From Spirochaeta sp. UBA5339 (GTDB taxonomy: Bacteria > Spirochaetota > Spirochaetia > DSM-2461): 64,000 nucleotides of DNA. The stretch covers positions 124,001-188,000 of the forward strand of contig DHQL01000009.1 of assembly GCA_002408085.1 (NCBI GenBank). The letters run 5' to 3'. This document shows positions 1-7,718 of the stretch, in pieces; positions within the stretch are counted from its first letter, which is position 1; each line of letters opens with the position of its first letter. The notes beneath the pieces are model-generated. The model was not told the DNA's origin, did not search any database, and saw only the letters and a list, made by a program, of their open reading frames with translations. The position numbers were made by a program, and so were the translations under genes.

Positions 1-113
1 TTTTTTGTGGAGTCGGCAATATAATCGTAGTCATTGACGACTCCTGCAACTGTGCTTCTTGAGACACCGGCAATTTTGGCAATATCTGCGGCTGTGATGG
101 GTTTCTTCGGCAT
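1..113 (-). CDS. LacI-family transcriptional regulator, N-terminal part (runs off window)
   Basis: Only the first 37 or so codons are inside the window; the gene continues past position 1. The translation begins MPKKPITAADIAKIAGVSRS, followed by TVAGVVNDY, which is the LacI-type helix-turn-helix (recognition helix S-R-S-T-V). Family knowledge: LacI regulators bind palindromic operators next to sugar-use genes and respond to a sugar ligand through a C-terminal periplasmic-binding-protein fold, which is not visible here. The ATG at 111-113 has no Shine-Dalgarno sequence. A perfect TTGACA lies at 143-148 (minus strand), about 30 nt upstream. The regulated genes are unknown because the rest of the locus is outside the window. 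Confidence 0.85.
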   Translation of the reverse strand, partial: MPKKPITAADIAKIAGVSRSTVAGVVNDYDYIADSTK

Positions 114-121
114 TAGAAACA

Positions 122-148
122 ATTAGCATGCAAAAATTTAGCTGTCAA
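122..148 (-). promoter_or_regulatory. Putative promoter of the LacI-type gene
   Basis: Reading the minus strand, TTGACA (143-148) is followed after about 17 bp by a weak, AT-rich -10 region just before the start codon. A GCATGC palindrome at 128-133 lies between the two elements and could be an autoregulatory LacI operator. The -10 match is poor, so this is tentative. Confidence 0.3.
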
Positions 149-169
149 GGCAAAACCGCAGAGTTAACA

Positions 170-199
170 GGCTCTGCCGGCTGCCGGGAAGGCGGAGCC
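170..199 (-). terminator. Hairpin downstream of the PepSY gene
   Basis: Arms GGCTCTGCC (170-178) and GGCGGAGCC (191-199) form a 9-bp stem with one G-T pair, just beyond the stop codon of the minus-strand PepSY gene. The T-tract after it is poor, so termination efficiency is uncertain. Confidence 0.4.
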
Positions 200-208
200 G
201 GTTCGGCT

Positions 209-715
209 TTAGTCCTTCTCCTGAAAAATAATCCTGCCGGTTTCCCCATGGATAAGAAACTCGTATTTGTCTTTGCCGCTCCGGATTTTTACCTCATAGA
301 CGGGATCACTGTCTTTTGTGTTGAGTTTGATCTTTTCAACACTGGCCTGAGAGGAGGTCAAACCCGCCGCATCCAGGGCTATCTTCTGCACCTCTGAAGT
401 CTCAAGAAGATTTTCTGTGGAGATCATCTTATTTGATGGGCCCGTCATGATACGGGAGCTGCGGGTCATTATTTCACCGCTGTTGCCCTGAACCTTGTAA
501 AAGTATCTTTCTTTTGCTGTATAAAACTCAATGGAGTAGAAGGTTCTGTTGATCCCGTTGGTTTCCGATTTTACTTCTATGGTCTCTACCTCTTCCAGGG
601 AGATCCCGGCATCGGCCAGAGCAACATCCCGGGCCTGATCCTGCGTCAGGGTGTCTGCTGAGACCAGGGCTATGGAGAACACCAGAAGCAGTGAAGCTGT
701 AATAATCTTTTTCAT
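209..715 (-). CDS. Secreted PepSY-domain protein
   Basis: 168-residue protein starting MKKIITASLLLVFSIALVSA, a standard Sec signal peptide ending near 'VSA-D'. The mature part holds two PepSY-like repeats: one around residues 22-90 with 'YFYKVQGNSGEIM', and one around 105-165 with 'YEVKIRSGKDKYEFLIHGETGRI'. The end of the second repeat (E-F-L-I-x-G-x-T-G-x-I) is the PepSY signature. PepSY domains often inhibit proteases or act as periplasmic modulators; no partner is evident here. The start at 715 was preferred over an upstream in-frame ATG because AAGGA lies 9 nt ahead of it and the signal peptide begins there. Confidence 0.8.
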   Translation of the reverse strand: MKKIITASLLLVFSIALVSADTLTQDQARDVALADAGISLEEVETIEVKSETNGINRTFYSIEFYTAKERYFYKVQGNSGEIMTRSSRIMTGPSNKMISTENLLETSEVQKIALDAAGLTSSQASVEKIKLNTKDSDPVYEVKIRSGKDKYEFLIHGETGRIIFQEKD

Positions 716-789
716 AATTAATAATCCTTGCATTCAATTTGGGGATTAAGTTTATCGGGCAGATGTAAACAGAATATGAATGATGGGAA

Positions 790-1674
790 TTAATCGGCCT
801 TGAGGGAGTGATTCTGACGGGCCTTTCTGGATACCGAAGGAGAGAATCCGTACTTTGTCCTGTAGAGGCGGGAGAAGTAGTTTACATTGCAGAAACCCGT
901 CAGCTCGGGAATCCGGGTCACTGGAAGGTCTGTCTCCTTAAGCAGCCTGTCCGCCTGCTCCAGACGGTAGTCATTGAGATAGCTGACAAAGGTCTGCCCT
1001 GTGTAGTTCTTGAAGGTTCTGCAGAAGTGCTGGCTGCTCATCCCTGTATCCCGGGCCATTTCGGCCTGATGGATCTTGTCTCGGTAGTGACTGGATATAA
1101 ACTGGATAACCTGTTTCATCTTCACCGTCATCCGGTCCTGCTGATCGACTCTTTCGGGAGCAGGAACCTCTCTCTTGAGAAGGGTGAAGAAGCGGCATAG
1201 TTCCGCCTTGATCATCCCCCTGTATCCCTTCTTCTTCCCCTTATACTCATCAATTATGGTTTCTATTATACCGGTCATTCCAGATCTCCCGGCAAGGGAT
1301 GTATCAATAGGAACAGCATCGCAAGGGGTATCCTCTAGAAAAGGAGAGAGGGCGGCTGAATAGTGGCTATCCTTCAGTTCCGGGAGAAGGAGGGAGTCAC
1401 CGATCACAAGGGCAAAGTAACGGTAGCTCTCCTGTGAGAGGGTGCTGTGGAGACTGCCTCGGGGAACAAAAACAATATCCCCCTCACAGCAGTCCAGACT
1501 GGCCCCGTTTATATAGATGGTGCAGCTGCCTTTTCGTATATAGAGGATCTCCGAGTGGTTGTGCCAGTGGGGGGGAGTGTCCTCATTGGACAGGGCGAAG
1601 CATCTGAACCGGAAATCATCGGTTTCAAGAGGGGTCTCTTCGTAATTTTCAATACTCACCCAATCGGTCTGCAT
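790..1674 (-). CDS. AraC-family transcriptional regulator (cupin + HTH_18)
   Basis: 294 residues from the chosen start. The N-terminal half is an AraC-type cupin ('PPHWHNHSEILYIRKGSC' with the metal/sugar-pocket histidines). The C-terminal ~100 residues form the double helix-turn-helix, with 'GMSSQHFCRTFKNYTGQTF' and 'GFCNVNYFSRLYRTKYGFSPS'. It is divergent from the GH31 gene across a 120-bp gap, so it most likely activates that gene in response to a sugar. The start at 1674 is chosen over the ATG at 1710 because the promoter (-10 at 1681-1686) would begin transcription at about that ATG; there is no Shine-Dalgarno sequence for either start. Confidence 0.88.
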   Translation of the reverse strand: MQTDWVSIENYEETPLETDDFRFRCFALSNEDTPPHWHNHSEILYIRKGSCTIYINGASLDCCEGDIVFVPRGSLHSTLSQESYRYFALVIGDSLLLPELKDSHYSAALSPFLEDTPCDAVPIDTSLAGRSGMTGIIETIIDEYKGKKKGYRGMIKAELCRFFTLLKREVPAPERVDQQDRMTVKMKQVIQFISSHYRDKIHQAEMARDTGMSSQHFCRTFKNYTGQTFVSYLNDYRLEQADRLLKETDLPVTRIPELTGFCNVNYFSRLYRTKYGFSPSVSRKARQNHSLKAD

Positions 1675-1680
1675 AGCATA

Positions 1681-1710
1681 TTTATAGAATAATATGTTCA
1701 AATCAGACAA
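1681..1710 (-). promoter_or_regulatory. Sigma-70 type promoter placing the TSS at the AraC start codon
   Basis: On the minus strand TTGTCT (1705-1710), an 18-bp spacer and TATAAA (1681-1686) end 6 nt before the ATG at 1674. Transcription would start at or next to the start codon, giving a leaderless mRNA. Confidence 0.5.
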
Positions 1711-1794
1711 GTAGTGATTAGATTTCTATCTATCGAAATGGTGAAATATCCTCTACTCTGTCTCTAAGAAAACTTCAAAAGAGAGGTTATAGAG

Positions 1795-4224
1795 ATGCTT
1801 GAAGCCGTAAAAGGCCCTCAGGGCAGGGTTCTGAAGGTTAAAAAAGGGGACAGTGCGGTCCTCCTTGATACAGACAAGGGGCAGATTCAAATACAGCCCT
1901 ACAGTGAAAATATTGTAAGAGTCCGGTTTACCAATCAGGAGGATTTCTCCACTCAGGATAAGCCTGGTATCACTGCGGACCCTGAGCCCGTTGAGTGGTC
2001 ACTGACCGAAGAGGAAGATGTTCTGCGTCTCAAAACTGAGAGGATCGAGCTGATTATCAGCAGGGAGACCAGTGCTTTTTCATGGTTTGATGGTGAGGGC
2101 CGGCTTCTGGTGAGTGAGCCCGAGAGGGGAGGGAAGACCCTTATCCCCTACAGAGCCTACAAGACCATCCGTGATGAGAACACCCTTGTGGAGAAGATTG
2201 ACACTCCCGACGGAATAAAGGAGGTGGTTCTCTCAGCCCGCAAGGAGTTTCTGAAAAACCTGAACCACAGCAGGCTAGAGCTGGAGTGGTCCGACGGCGA
2301 GGCCCTCTACGGCCTGGGACAGCAGGAGGAAGGAATCCTCAACCTTCGGGGGACAAGGCAGTTTATCCATCAGGCCAATATGAAGATCGCCAACCCCTTT
2401 CTTGTCTCCACCCGGGGTTACGGGATTCTTATGGATACCTACTCCCCCCTGATCTTCAACGACAACGAGTTCGGTTCCTACCTCTACAGTGAGTCCTCGG
2501 AGGAAATGGACTTCTACTTTGTCCAGGGGGAGAACCTGGATGAGGTTGTCGGGGGCTACCGTTTTCTTTCGGGACGGGCGGCGATGCTTCCCAAGTGGGC
2601 CTACGGCTATATCCAGTCCAAAGAGCGCTATGAGGACCAGGAGGATATTCTTGCCACAGTCCGGGAGTACCGGCGCCGGAATGTTCCTCTGGACTGCATC
2701 GTTCTGGACTGGCAGTCCTGGGAGGAGGGCATGTGGGGACAGAAGTCCTTTGACAGGAGCCGCTTCCCGGATACGGTGAAGATGATGGACGATCTACATG
2801 ATGAGGGGGTTCACTTTATGATCTCCCTCTGGCCCAACATGCATGGGGATACGGAAAACTACAGAGAGATGAAGGAGAAGGGCACCCTCTGTCCCTACTC
2901 CGAGATATACAACGCCTTCTCAAAAGAGGCGCGGGAGCTCTACTGGAAGCAGGTGAATGAGGGACTCTTCGGCAGCGGAATCGACTCCTGGTGGTGCGAT
3001 GCCAGCGAACCCGTCTCCCCGGAGTGGACCAATCCCTTCCGTCAGGAGCCCGATGCGGACTACCACAACTTCCACGACTCCGCCCGGAACTATATGGACG
3101 AGGAGTATACCAACGCCTATCCCCTGATGCACGCCATGACCATGTACGAGGGGCAGCGGGGAGTGACTGACAAAAAAAGGGTCACCAACCTTACAAGAAG
3201 CGGGTATACCGGTCAGCAGCGCTACGGCGCCATCCTCTGGTCCGGAGATATCAGTGCCAACTGGGAGACTCTGAAGAATCAGATCCCCGCGGGACTGAAC
3301 CTCTGCGCCTCGGGGCTTCCCTGGTGGACACTGGATATCGGCGCCTTCTTTGTTAAGAAGGGGCATATGTGGTTCTGGAACGGCGACTATGAGAAGGGTA
3401 ACAAGGACCTGGGGTACAGGGAGCTCTACACCCGCTGGCTTCAGCTGGGAACCTTTCTTCCCGTCTTCCGCTCCCACGGAACCGATACGGCCAGGGAGAT
3501 CTGGAACTTCGGGGAAGAGGGTGAGATCTTCTACGACACAATCAAAAAGTTTATCGAGCTGCGCTATTCACTGATGCCCTATATCTACTCCATCTCCGCC
3601 ATGGTAAACCTGGAGCACTACACTGTTCTCCGGCTCCTGGCCTTTGACTTTCCCGGTGATGAAAGGGTTTTTAATATCAGGGATCAGTTTATGTTCGGCC
3701 CTTCCATGATGATCTGCCCCGTTACGGAGCCCATGTACTATGAGGCTGACTCAAAGCCCCTGGAGGGAGTTGAGCGGACCAGGACTGTCTACCTTCCTGA
3801 GGGGGCGGACTGGCATGACTTCTGGACTGGTGAAGTCTATAAGGGCGGACAGGAGATCAGCGTGGATACTCCCCTTGAGACAATGCCCGTCTTTATTAAA
3901 AGCGGTTCAATCCTGCCCAAGGCCGATACGGCACAGCATACGGGAGCTTCCAGCGACAGCAGTATAGAGCTTTATATCTATCCTGGAGCCGATGCTTCCT
4001 TCACCCTCTATCAGGATGAGAAGGACGGCTACAACTACGAGAAGGGAGAGTACGGTACCATTGGAATTTTCTGGAATGACAAGGAGAGAACTCTGACCCT
4101 GGATGACAGAAGCGGCAGCTATGCCGGTATGGTAGAAGAAATTGCCTTTTCAGTTGTTATTGAGGGAGAAGAGAAGGGGGAAATCCTTTATAGAAACAGG
4201 AAGCTTGTCCAGAGCCTGTCCTGA
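1795..4224 (+). CDS. GH31 family glycosidase (alpha-glucosidase / alpha-xylosidase type)
   Basis: 809 residues with no signal peptide, so probably a cytoplasmic enzyme acting on imported oligosaccharides. It follows the GH31 order: an N-terminal beta-sandwich, a (beta/alpha)8 barrel from about residue 260, then C-terminal beta domains. The nucleophile is Asp402 in 'WWCDASEP' and the likely acid/base is Asp485 in 'LWSGDIS'; 'RSHGTD' follows at about residue 560. GH31 retaining enzymes release alpha-linked glucose, xylose or sulfoquinovose. The sequence alone does not fix the substrate, though the pectin/hemicellulose context favours alpha-xyloside or alpha-glucoside. GAGAGG lies upstream of the ATG. 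It is probably controlled by the divergent AraC gene ending at 790. Confidence 0.92.
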   Translation: MLEAVKGPQGRVLKVKKGDSAVLLDTDKGQIQIQPYSENIVRVRFTNQEDFSTQDKPGITADPEPVEWSLTEEEDVLRLKTERIELIISRETSAFSWFDGEGRLLVSEPERGGKTLIPYRAYKTIRDENTLVEKIDTPDGIKEVVLSARKEFLKNLNHSRLELEWSDGEALYGLGQQEEGILNLRGTRQFIHQANMKIANPFLVSTRGYGILMDTYSPLIFNDNEFGSYLYSESSEEMDFYFVQGENLDEVVGGYRFLSGRAAMLPKWAYGYIQSKERYEDQEDILATVREYRRRNVPLDCIVLDWQSWEEGMWGQKSFDRSRFPDTVKMMDDLHDEGVHFMISLWPNMHGDTENYREMKEKGTLCPYSEIYNAFSKEARELYWKQVNEGLFGSGIDSWWCDASEPVSPEWTNPFRQEPDADYHNFHDSARNYMDEEYTNAYPLMHAMTMYEGQRGVTDKKRVTNLTRSGYTGQQRYGAILWSGDISANWETLKNQIPAGLNLCASGLPWWTLDIGAFFVKKGHMWFWNGDYEKGNKDLGYRELYTRWLQLGTFLPVFRSHGTDTAREIWNFGEEGEIFYDTIKKFIELRYSLMPYIYSISAMVNLEHYTVLRLLAFDFPGDERVFNIRDQFMFGPSMMICPVTEPMYYEADSKPLEGVERTRTVYLPEGADWHDFWTGEVYKGGQEISVDTPLETMPVFIKSGSILPKADTAQHTGASSDSSIELYIYPGADASFTLYQDEKDGYNYEKGEYGTIGIFWNDKERTLTLDDRSGSYAGMVEEIAFSVVIEGEEKGEILYRNRKLVQSLS

Positions 4225-4230
4225 TTGATT

Positions 4231-4264
4231 GCCGGTGTCCGGGGGGAGAATTCCGAGCACCGGC
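4231..4264. terminator. Hairpin between convergent GH31 and AraC genes
   Basis: GCCGGTG (4231-4237) and CACCGGC (4258-4264) form a 7-bp perfect stem with a G-rich loop in the 48-bp gap between convergent genes. No T-run follows on either strand, so this is a weak terminator candidate. Confidence 0.3.
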
Positions 4265-4272
4265 AGTGATTA

Positions 4273-5028
4273 TTACCGCCTCCGGGACCTGCAGTGTCCC
4301 GGAGGAAATCCCGTTATCTGTTTAAAGACCTTGCTGAAGTAGTATTCGTCACAGAATCCGAGGATCTCTGCAATCTCCTTCACCGGAACGCTTGTGGCCA
4401 TCAGATGCTGCCGGGCCGCCTCAATTTTAAGCTGATTGACAAGCTGAATCGGAGTCTGACCGGTTTCGGCTGCTGTAATTCTGATGCACTGGTTGGGTGA
4501 GCAGCTCATAATCTTTGAGATTTCACCAATTGTGTATCGCTCGCCCGGATTTCTTTTTACCTCTTCAACAAATCTGTTGACCCTGCTGTCCGGGTAGGGA
4601 CCGTAGCTTCTGAAGTCCTGTGCATGCAGACGGTATTCACAGAGTGCCGCCTTCAGGAGTGTTACCCCATCCTCCCCGTAGTCATTCCCAAGTTCATAGA
4701 GTTTCAGAATCCGGTCCATCAGGCTGGCAAGGAGAGAGTAGTCCGGGCTGAATGTATATTCCGGGAGTGATTCGGCTTCTCTATAATCTGTAAAATTGAT
4801 CCCGTATATTTCCAGAGGATTTTCCGGATTGTGATCCACACGGTAGTCCTCGTCCATTCTGTAAAGAACGCAGGCTCCCGGTTTCAGTTCATATCCTGCA
4901 TTTCTCTTTCTGACAGTCCCTTCTCCCCTGATAACAAGCCAGAGATGAAGGCCGGTCCAGTTGTTGTCTCCGGGAACCCAGTACCAGTTTTCCGGGCACT
5001 TATATCTATGAGCATAATGTATGGTCAT
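4273..5028 (-). CDS. AraC-family transcriptional regulator
   Basis: 251 residues. An N-terminal sugar-sensing cupin ('WTGLHLWLVIRGEGTV', 'LKPGACVLYRMD') is followed by a C-terminal AraC double HTH ('IGEISKIMSCSPNQCIRI', 'EIAEILGFCDEYYFSKVFKQI', 'TGFPPG'). The first recognition helix is less canonical than the second. It is divergent from the UroD-family methyltransferase-like gene at 5125 and likely regulates it. The longer reading frame back to 5109 is rejected because the ATG at 5026-5028 begins a typical cupin N-terminus and sits 6 nt after a -10 box. Confidence 0.87.
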   Translation of the reverse strand: MTIHYAHRYKCPENWYWVPGDNNWTGLHLWLVIRGEGTVRKRNAGYELKPGACVLYRMDEDYRVDHNPENPLEIYGINFTDYREAESLPEYTFSPDYSLLASLMDRILKLYELGNDYGEDGVTLLKAALCEYRLHAQDFRSYGPYPDSRVNRFVEEVKRNPGERYTIGEISKIMSCSPNQCIRITAAETGQTPIQLVNQLKIEAARQHLMATSVPVKEIAEILGFCDEYYFSKVFKQITGFPPGHCRSRRR

Positions 5029-5034
5029 GGTGAT

Positions 5035-5064
5035 AATATACAAGATATATGGGGTAATAGTCCA
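5035..5064 (-). promoter_or_regulatory. Sigma-70 type promoter of the AraC gene (leaderless arrangement)
   Basis: Minus strand: TGGACT (5059-5064), an 18-bp spacer and TATATT (5035-5040). Six nucleotides separate the -10 box from the ATG at 5028 and there is no Shine-Dalgarno sequence, so transcription probably begins at the start codon. Confidence 0.45.
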
Positions 5065-5124
5065 TTTAGAAGTGATTTGTGGTATGTATAATACAAGGAG
5101 GAATCGCAATAGAAGGAGAGCCTG

Positions 5125-6198
5125 ATGCAGTCAAAAGAGAGAATCATCAATGCCCTGAATGGAAAGGAGACGGACCGGATTCCCTGGTCTCCCTTTCTGG
5201 CCTACTTCTGGGAACACCAGCCTGCTCCCGTCAGGGCAAAGGGACAGCTTAATTTTCTGGAGGAGATCGGTGCGGACCCCATGCTCCGGGGAGCCGATGA
5301 TGTTCCTCCTGCCACTGTCAGATACAGGAACTGCCGGATTGATGAAAGTGTAAAGGGGAGTGTTAGAACCATCACCTACAGCACTCCCGTGGGAGAGCTG
5401 CGTGAGGTATACACATTCTCACAGAACAGCTGGTTTATCACCGAGCATTCCGTGAAAAGCTTTGAGGATCTTCAGACCTTTCTCCGGCTCCAGGAACTGG
5501 TTGAGGTTCAGCCGAACATTGAGGCTCTGAATGGCCTGATTGCCCGGTGGGGTGAGCGGGGACTGGTCGTTCCGATACTGGGGCTGCAGCATAAGAGCTC
5601 CTTTCAGTCCTTTGTGGAGAAGTGGTTCGGTACAGAAGAGCTGGTCTATAAACTGATGGATCATCCCGAAGAGATAAAAGCCTGTCTGGATCTGATGTAT
5701 AAGAACTCTGCCCGGATGGCTGAGATTGCCGCGATGAGCGATGGAGAGTTTTTTATCTCTTGGGAGGATACCTCCACAACCAATATCAGCCCCGCCTGGT
5801 ATGAGGAATTTATTCTGCCTGAGATCAACAGCTGGTGCGATATTCTTCATAGTTCCGGTAAGAAGTATATACAGCATGCATGCGGTCATCTGAAGGATCT
5901 TATGCCTCTGATTGGAAAGTCCCGGATCGATGCTCTGGAGTCGGTCTCTCCGCCTCCCACGGGAAATATTGAGTTTGAAGAGGCAGGCCGGCTTCTCCCT
6001 GACCATATTGCCCTGATCGGGGGGATTGAACCGGTCTTCTTTGAGCAGTGCAGCCTGGATGAACTTGAGAGCAGGGTTCTTTTCCTCTGTAGTGAGATGA
6101 AGGGGCGGCCCTTTGTTCTGGCAAACAGCGACAGCTGTCCTCCGGGAGTCTCACGAGAGAAGATGGAACTGGTTTCCGGTCTCATGCAAAGTAAGTGA
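5125..6198 (+). CDS. UroD-family methylcobamide methyltransferase-like protein
   Basis: 357 residues, about the length of uroporphyrinogen decarboxylase, with the (beta/alpha)8 fold signature of COG0407. It carries His251-x-Cys253 in 'QHACGH' and a late Cys338 in 'NSDSCPPG'. This is the H-x-C...C zinc set that MtaA/MtbA-type methylcobamide methyltransferases use to activate a thiol, and true HemE lacks it. I therefore infer a methyl-transfer role rather than haem synthesis. Nothing in the window encodes a corrinoid protein, so the partner must be elsewhere. AAGGAGAG precedes the ATG. It is divergent from an AraC regulator, which implies induction by a carbon source. Confidence 0.75.
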   Translation: MQSKERIINALNGKETDRIPWSPFLAYFWEHQPAPVRAKGQLNFLEEIGADPMLRGADDVPPATVRYRNCRIDESVKGSVRTITYSTPVGELREVYTFSQNSWFITEHSVKSFEDLQTFLRLQELVEVQPNIEALNGLIARWGERGLVVPILGLQHKSSFQSFVEKWFGTEELVYKLMDHPEEIKACLDLMYKNSARMAEIAAMSDGEFFISWEDTSTTNISPAWYEEFILPEINSWCDILHSSGKKYIQHACGHLKDLMPLIGKSRIDALESVSPPPTGNIEFEEAGRLLPDHIALIGGIEPVFFEQCSLDELESRVLFLCSEMKGRPFVLANSDSCPPGVSREKMELVSGLMQSK

Positions 6199-6328
6199 AA
6201 GTGAATTATGATCATTTTTCTCTGGATTTTCTTTGAATAAAATATTATTGTTTATGTATGAATGGGTGATCATCCTGCTGTGAAAGGCGGGAGTCACTTG
6301 AATCTTTTATGAAAAAGTGAGATTTGTC

Positions 6329-6508
6329 ATGGAGAAATGCATTTACTACATTGAAGAGAGTCCAGCATTCAAATTTGAAAATCCCAATGGCCTTGAGATC
6401 GAAATGGTTCCCTTCTGCGACAGCCCGAAACTGGGTGTTCCCGGTGATCAGAGTGTCGTTCACCACTGCGGCGGGGATTATACAAAGTGCCCTTTGAAAA
6501 AGAATTGA
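6329..6508 (+). CDS. Small cysteine/histidine-rich hypothetical protein
   Basis: 59 residues beginning MEKCIYYIEESPAFKFENP. The C-terminal part carries 'HHCGG' and 'TKCPLK' plus two earlier cysteines, which suggests a metal-binding or disulfide-linked mini-protein. A weak AGTGAG sits 7 nt before the ATG. I do not recognise the family. A longer frame on the opposite strand (6245-6538) was judged a shadow because its residue pattern is less protein-like. The gene lies in a lower-GC stretch with the next gene and a tRNA, so it may be acquired DNA. Confidence 0.4.
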   Translation: MEKCIYYIEESPAFKFENPNGLEIEMVPFCDSPKLGVPGDQSVVHHCGGDYTKCPLKKN

Positions 6509-6617
6509 TTTCGATTTTCTAAAAACCCATGCCATCATTTGACATACCTATGTGCTACTATTCTCTAAATTAAGGTCATGCCTAAGTTGGTAAATCTGAC
6601 CGGGAGAGAATAATCAG

Positions 6618-7409
6618 GTGAAAACTGAGACAATAGAAATAGATCCGGAGGACGGGCTGCGGATCTATGAAGATATATTCGGGATTGATGATGGTATAGA
6701 GGGTTTTGGCGACTTTATGCATAAATATTTTCGTCCAATCTATCACCTGTTCATGCATTATATTCCAAATCTTCGATTTAAGGGAAAGGCTTATATTCAG
6801 CGCCTGGCAAGAAGAAATCATCTCTCGGATTCCGACAACTGGAACGCCTGTTACTCTATGGCGCCCGGGATACTTAAAAGGCTGAGGGCATTTAGAGATT
6901 TCAGCCAGCAGCATGGTCATGGCTATCCTTCCTATTTTTCCGAATGGGGTTATGAAGGGTGTACGGATAAATACGGTGGTCTCGGAATAACCAGAGACAA
7001 GTATGAACAGGCCAAGGCCAGGGGTGTTTACGGCGGCGGTGAGATGAAGGGGTGGCATGACGCCCTTAATGAGATGATTTTCGGTTTTGAGTATCATCTT
7101 TATTCAGATGGCACAGATAAACAGCGGGATTCCTTTTTCAGGAGATGGAGTCTTTCTGATCCTTACAGGGAGACAGAGGAAAACCTTTCATGGTCATATA
7201 TCTACGATACTGAGGATAGATCACGAATGTTCTGCGGCCGGGAAAGGCATGATGAGATTCAGAGGGATTCTGAAGGCCTCTACGGGGGCTATCACATCCT
7301 GGGTAAATCCCGAACCTATATCAATTCTGAAGAAGTAAGAATTCTTGCAGAGCGGGCTCAGAAGGGGATGGAGCTGTTCGGCAAATTCTACTGGAATATC
7401 TGGGATTGA
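6618..7409 (+). CDS. Hypothetical protein resembling an uncharacterised tailed-phage family
   Basis: 263 residues from a GTG start, with GGGAGAG about 9 nt upstream. Visible blocks are 'SDSDNWNACYSMAPGILKRL', then 'HGHGYPSYFSEWG' and 'GWHDALNEMIFGFE' (roughly residues 72-165). From memory, this order (Ser-Asp-x-Trp block, a 'leu-lys-phe...GYP' block, then Trp-x-x-(hydrophobic)-Leu-x-x-Met-Ile-x-(G/A)-Phe-Glu) is common in proteins of unknown function in environmental tailed phages. The gene is AT-richer than its neighbours and is followed by a tRNA, a typical integration neighbourhood. No integrase or other phage gene is visible, so this would be a stray or a remnant. The function is unknown. 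Confidence 0.55.
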   Translation: MKTETIEIDPEDGLRIYEDIFGIDDGIEGFGDFMHKYFRPIYHLFMHYIPNLRFKGKAYIQRLARRNHLSDSDNWNACYSMAPGILKRLRAFRDFSQQHGHGYPSYFSEWGYEGCTDKYGGLGITRDKYEQAKARGVYGGGEMKGWHDALNEMIFGFEYHLYSDGTDKQRDSFFRRWSLSDPYRETEENLSWSYIYDTEDRSRMFCGRERHDEIQRDSEGLYGGYHILGKSRTYINSEEVRILAERAQKGMELFGKFYWNIWD

Positions 7410-7571
7410 AGCATAGACTGAAAAACTGTGAAATAATATCAACAGAAATCCTCCCCTGTACCATGGGATAACTCCATCAATTGAAATTTCTTGACCAGAC
7501 CGATTGATCAAAAATTCCATATGTGGTATTTATTCTGAGGCTGGCGTGAACGCGCCGGTTAACCTTTAGAA

Positions 7572-7644
7572 GGTGGCGTAACTCAGTTGGTAGAGTAACC
7601 GGCTCATATCCGGTCTGTCAGGGGTTCAAGTCCCTTCGCCACTA
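7572..7644 (+). tRNA. tRNA with CAU anticodon (elongator Met or Ile2)
   Basis: 73 nt folding as a full cloverleaf: acceptor GGTGGCG/CGCCACT (G1-U72 wobble), discriminator A, D-stem ACTC/GAGT, anticodon stem ACCGG/CCGGT around loop CTCATAT (anticodon CAT), variable loop CTGTC, and T-stem AGGGG/CCCTT around TTCAAGT. CCA is not encoded. It is not an initiator, because the anticodon stem lacks the three G-C pairs (GGG/CCC) and position 1 pairs with 72. Whether it is elongator Met or lysidine-modified Ile2 cannot be settled by eye. Confidence 0.93.
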
Positions 7645-7647
7645 TAT

Positions 7648-7697
7648 AAAAAAGCCCCGGTCCCAAGTTGATTTATTCCTTATGACCGGGGCTTTTT
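7648..7697. terminator. Bidirectional intrinsic terminator
   Basis: AAAAAGCCCCGGTC (7648-7661) and GACCGGGGCTTTTT (7684-7697) form a 14-bp perfect stem. It has an A-run on the left and a T-run on the right, so it can end both the plus-strand tRNA transcript and the minus-strand DUF362 gene. Confidence 0.9.
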
Positions 7698-7718
7698 CTC
7701 TTATAATTCCTTTTCAAT

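Noticed and set aside
5125..6198. Uroporphyrinogen decarboxylase HemE
   Set aside because: The fold matches, but the His-x-Cys...Cys zinc set and the AraC neighbourhood point to the methyltransferase branch.
6245..6538. 97-codon minus-strand frame opposite the small Cys-rich ORF
   Set aside because: Only one strand is likely to be coding. The plus-strand product has a more protein-like composition and a possible ribosome site.
7572..7644. Initiator tRNA-Met
   Set aside because: The anticodon stem lacks the GGG/CCC pairs and the 1-72 position is paired.
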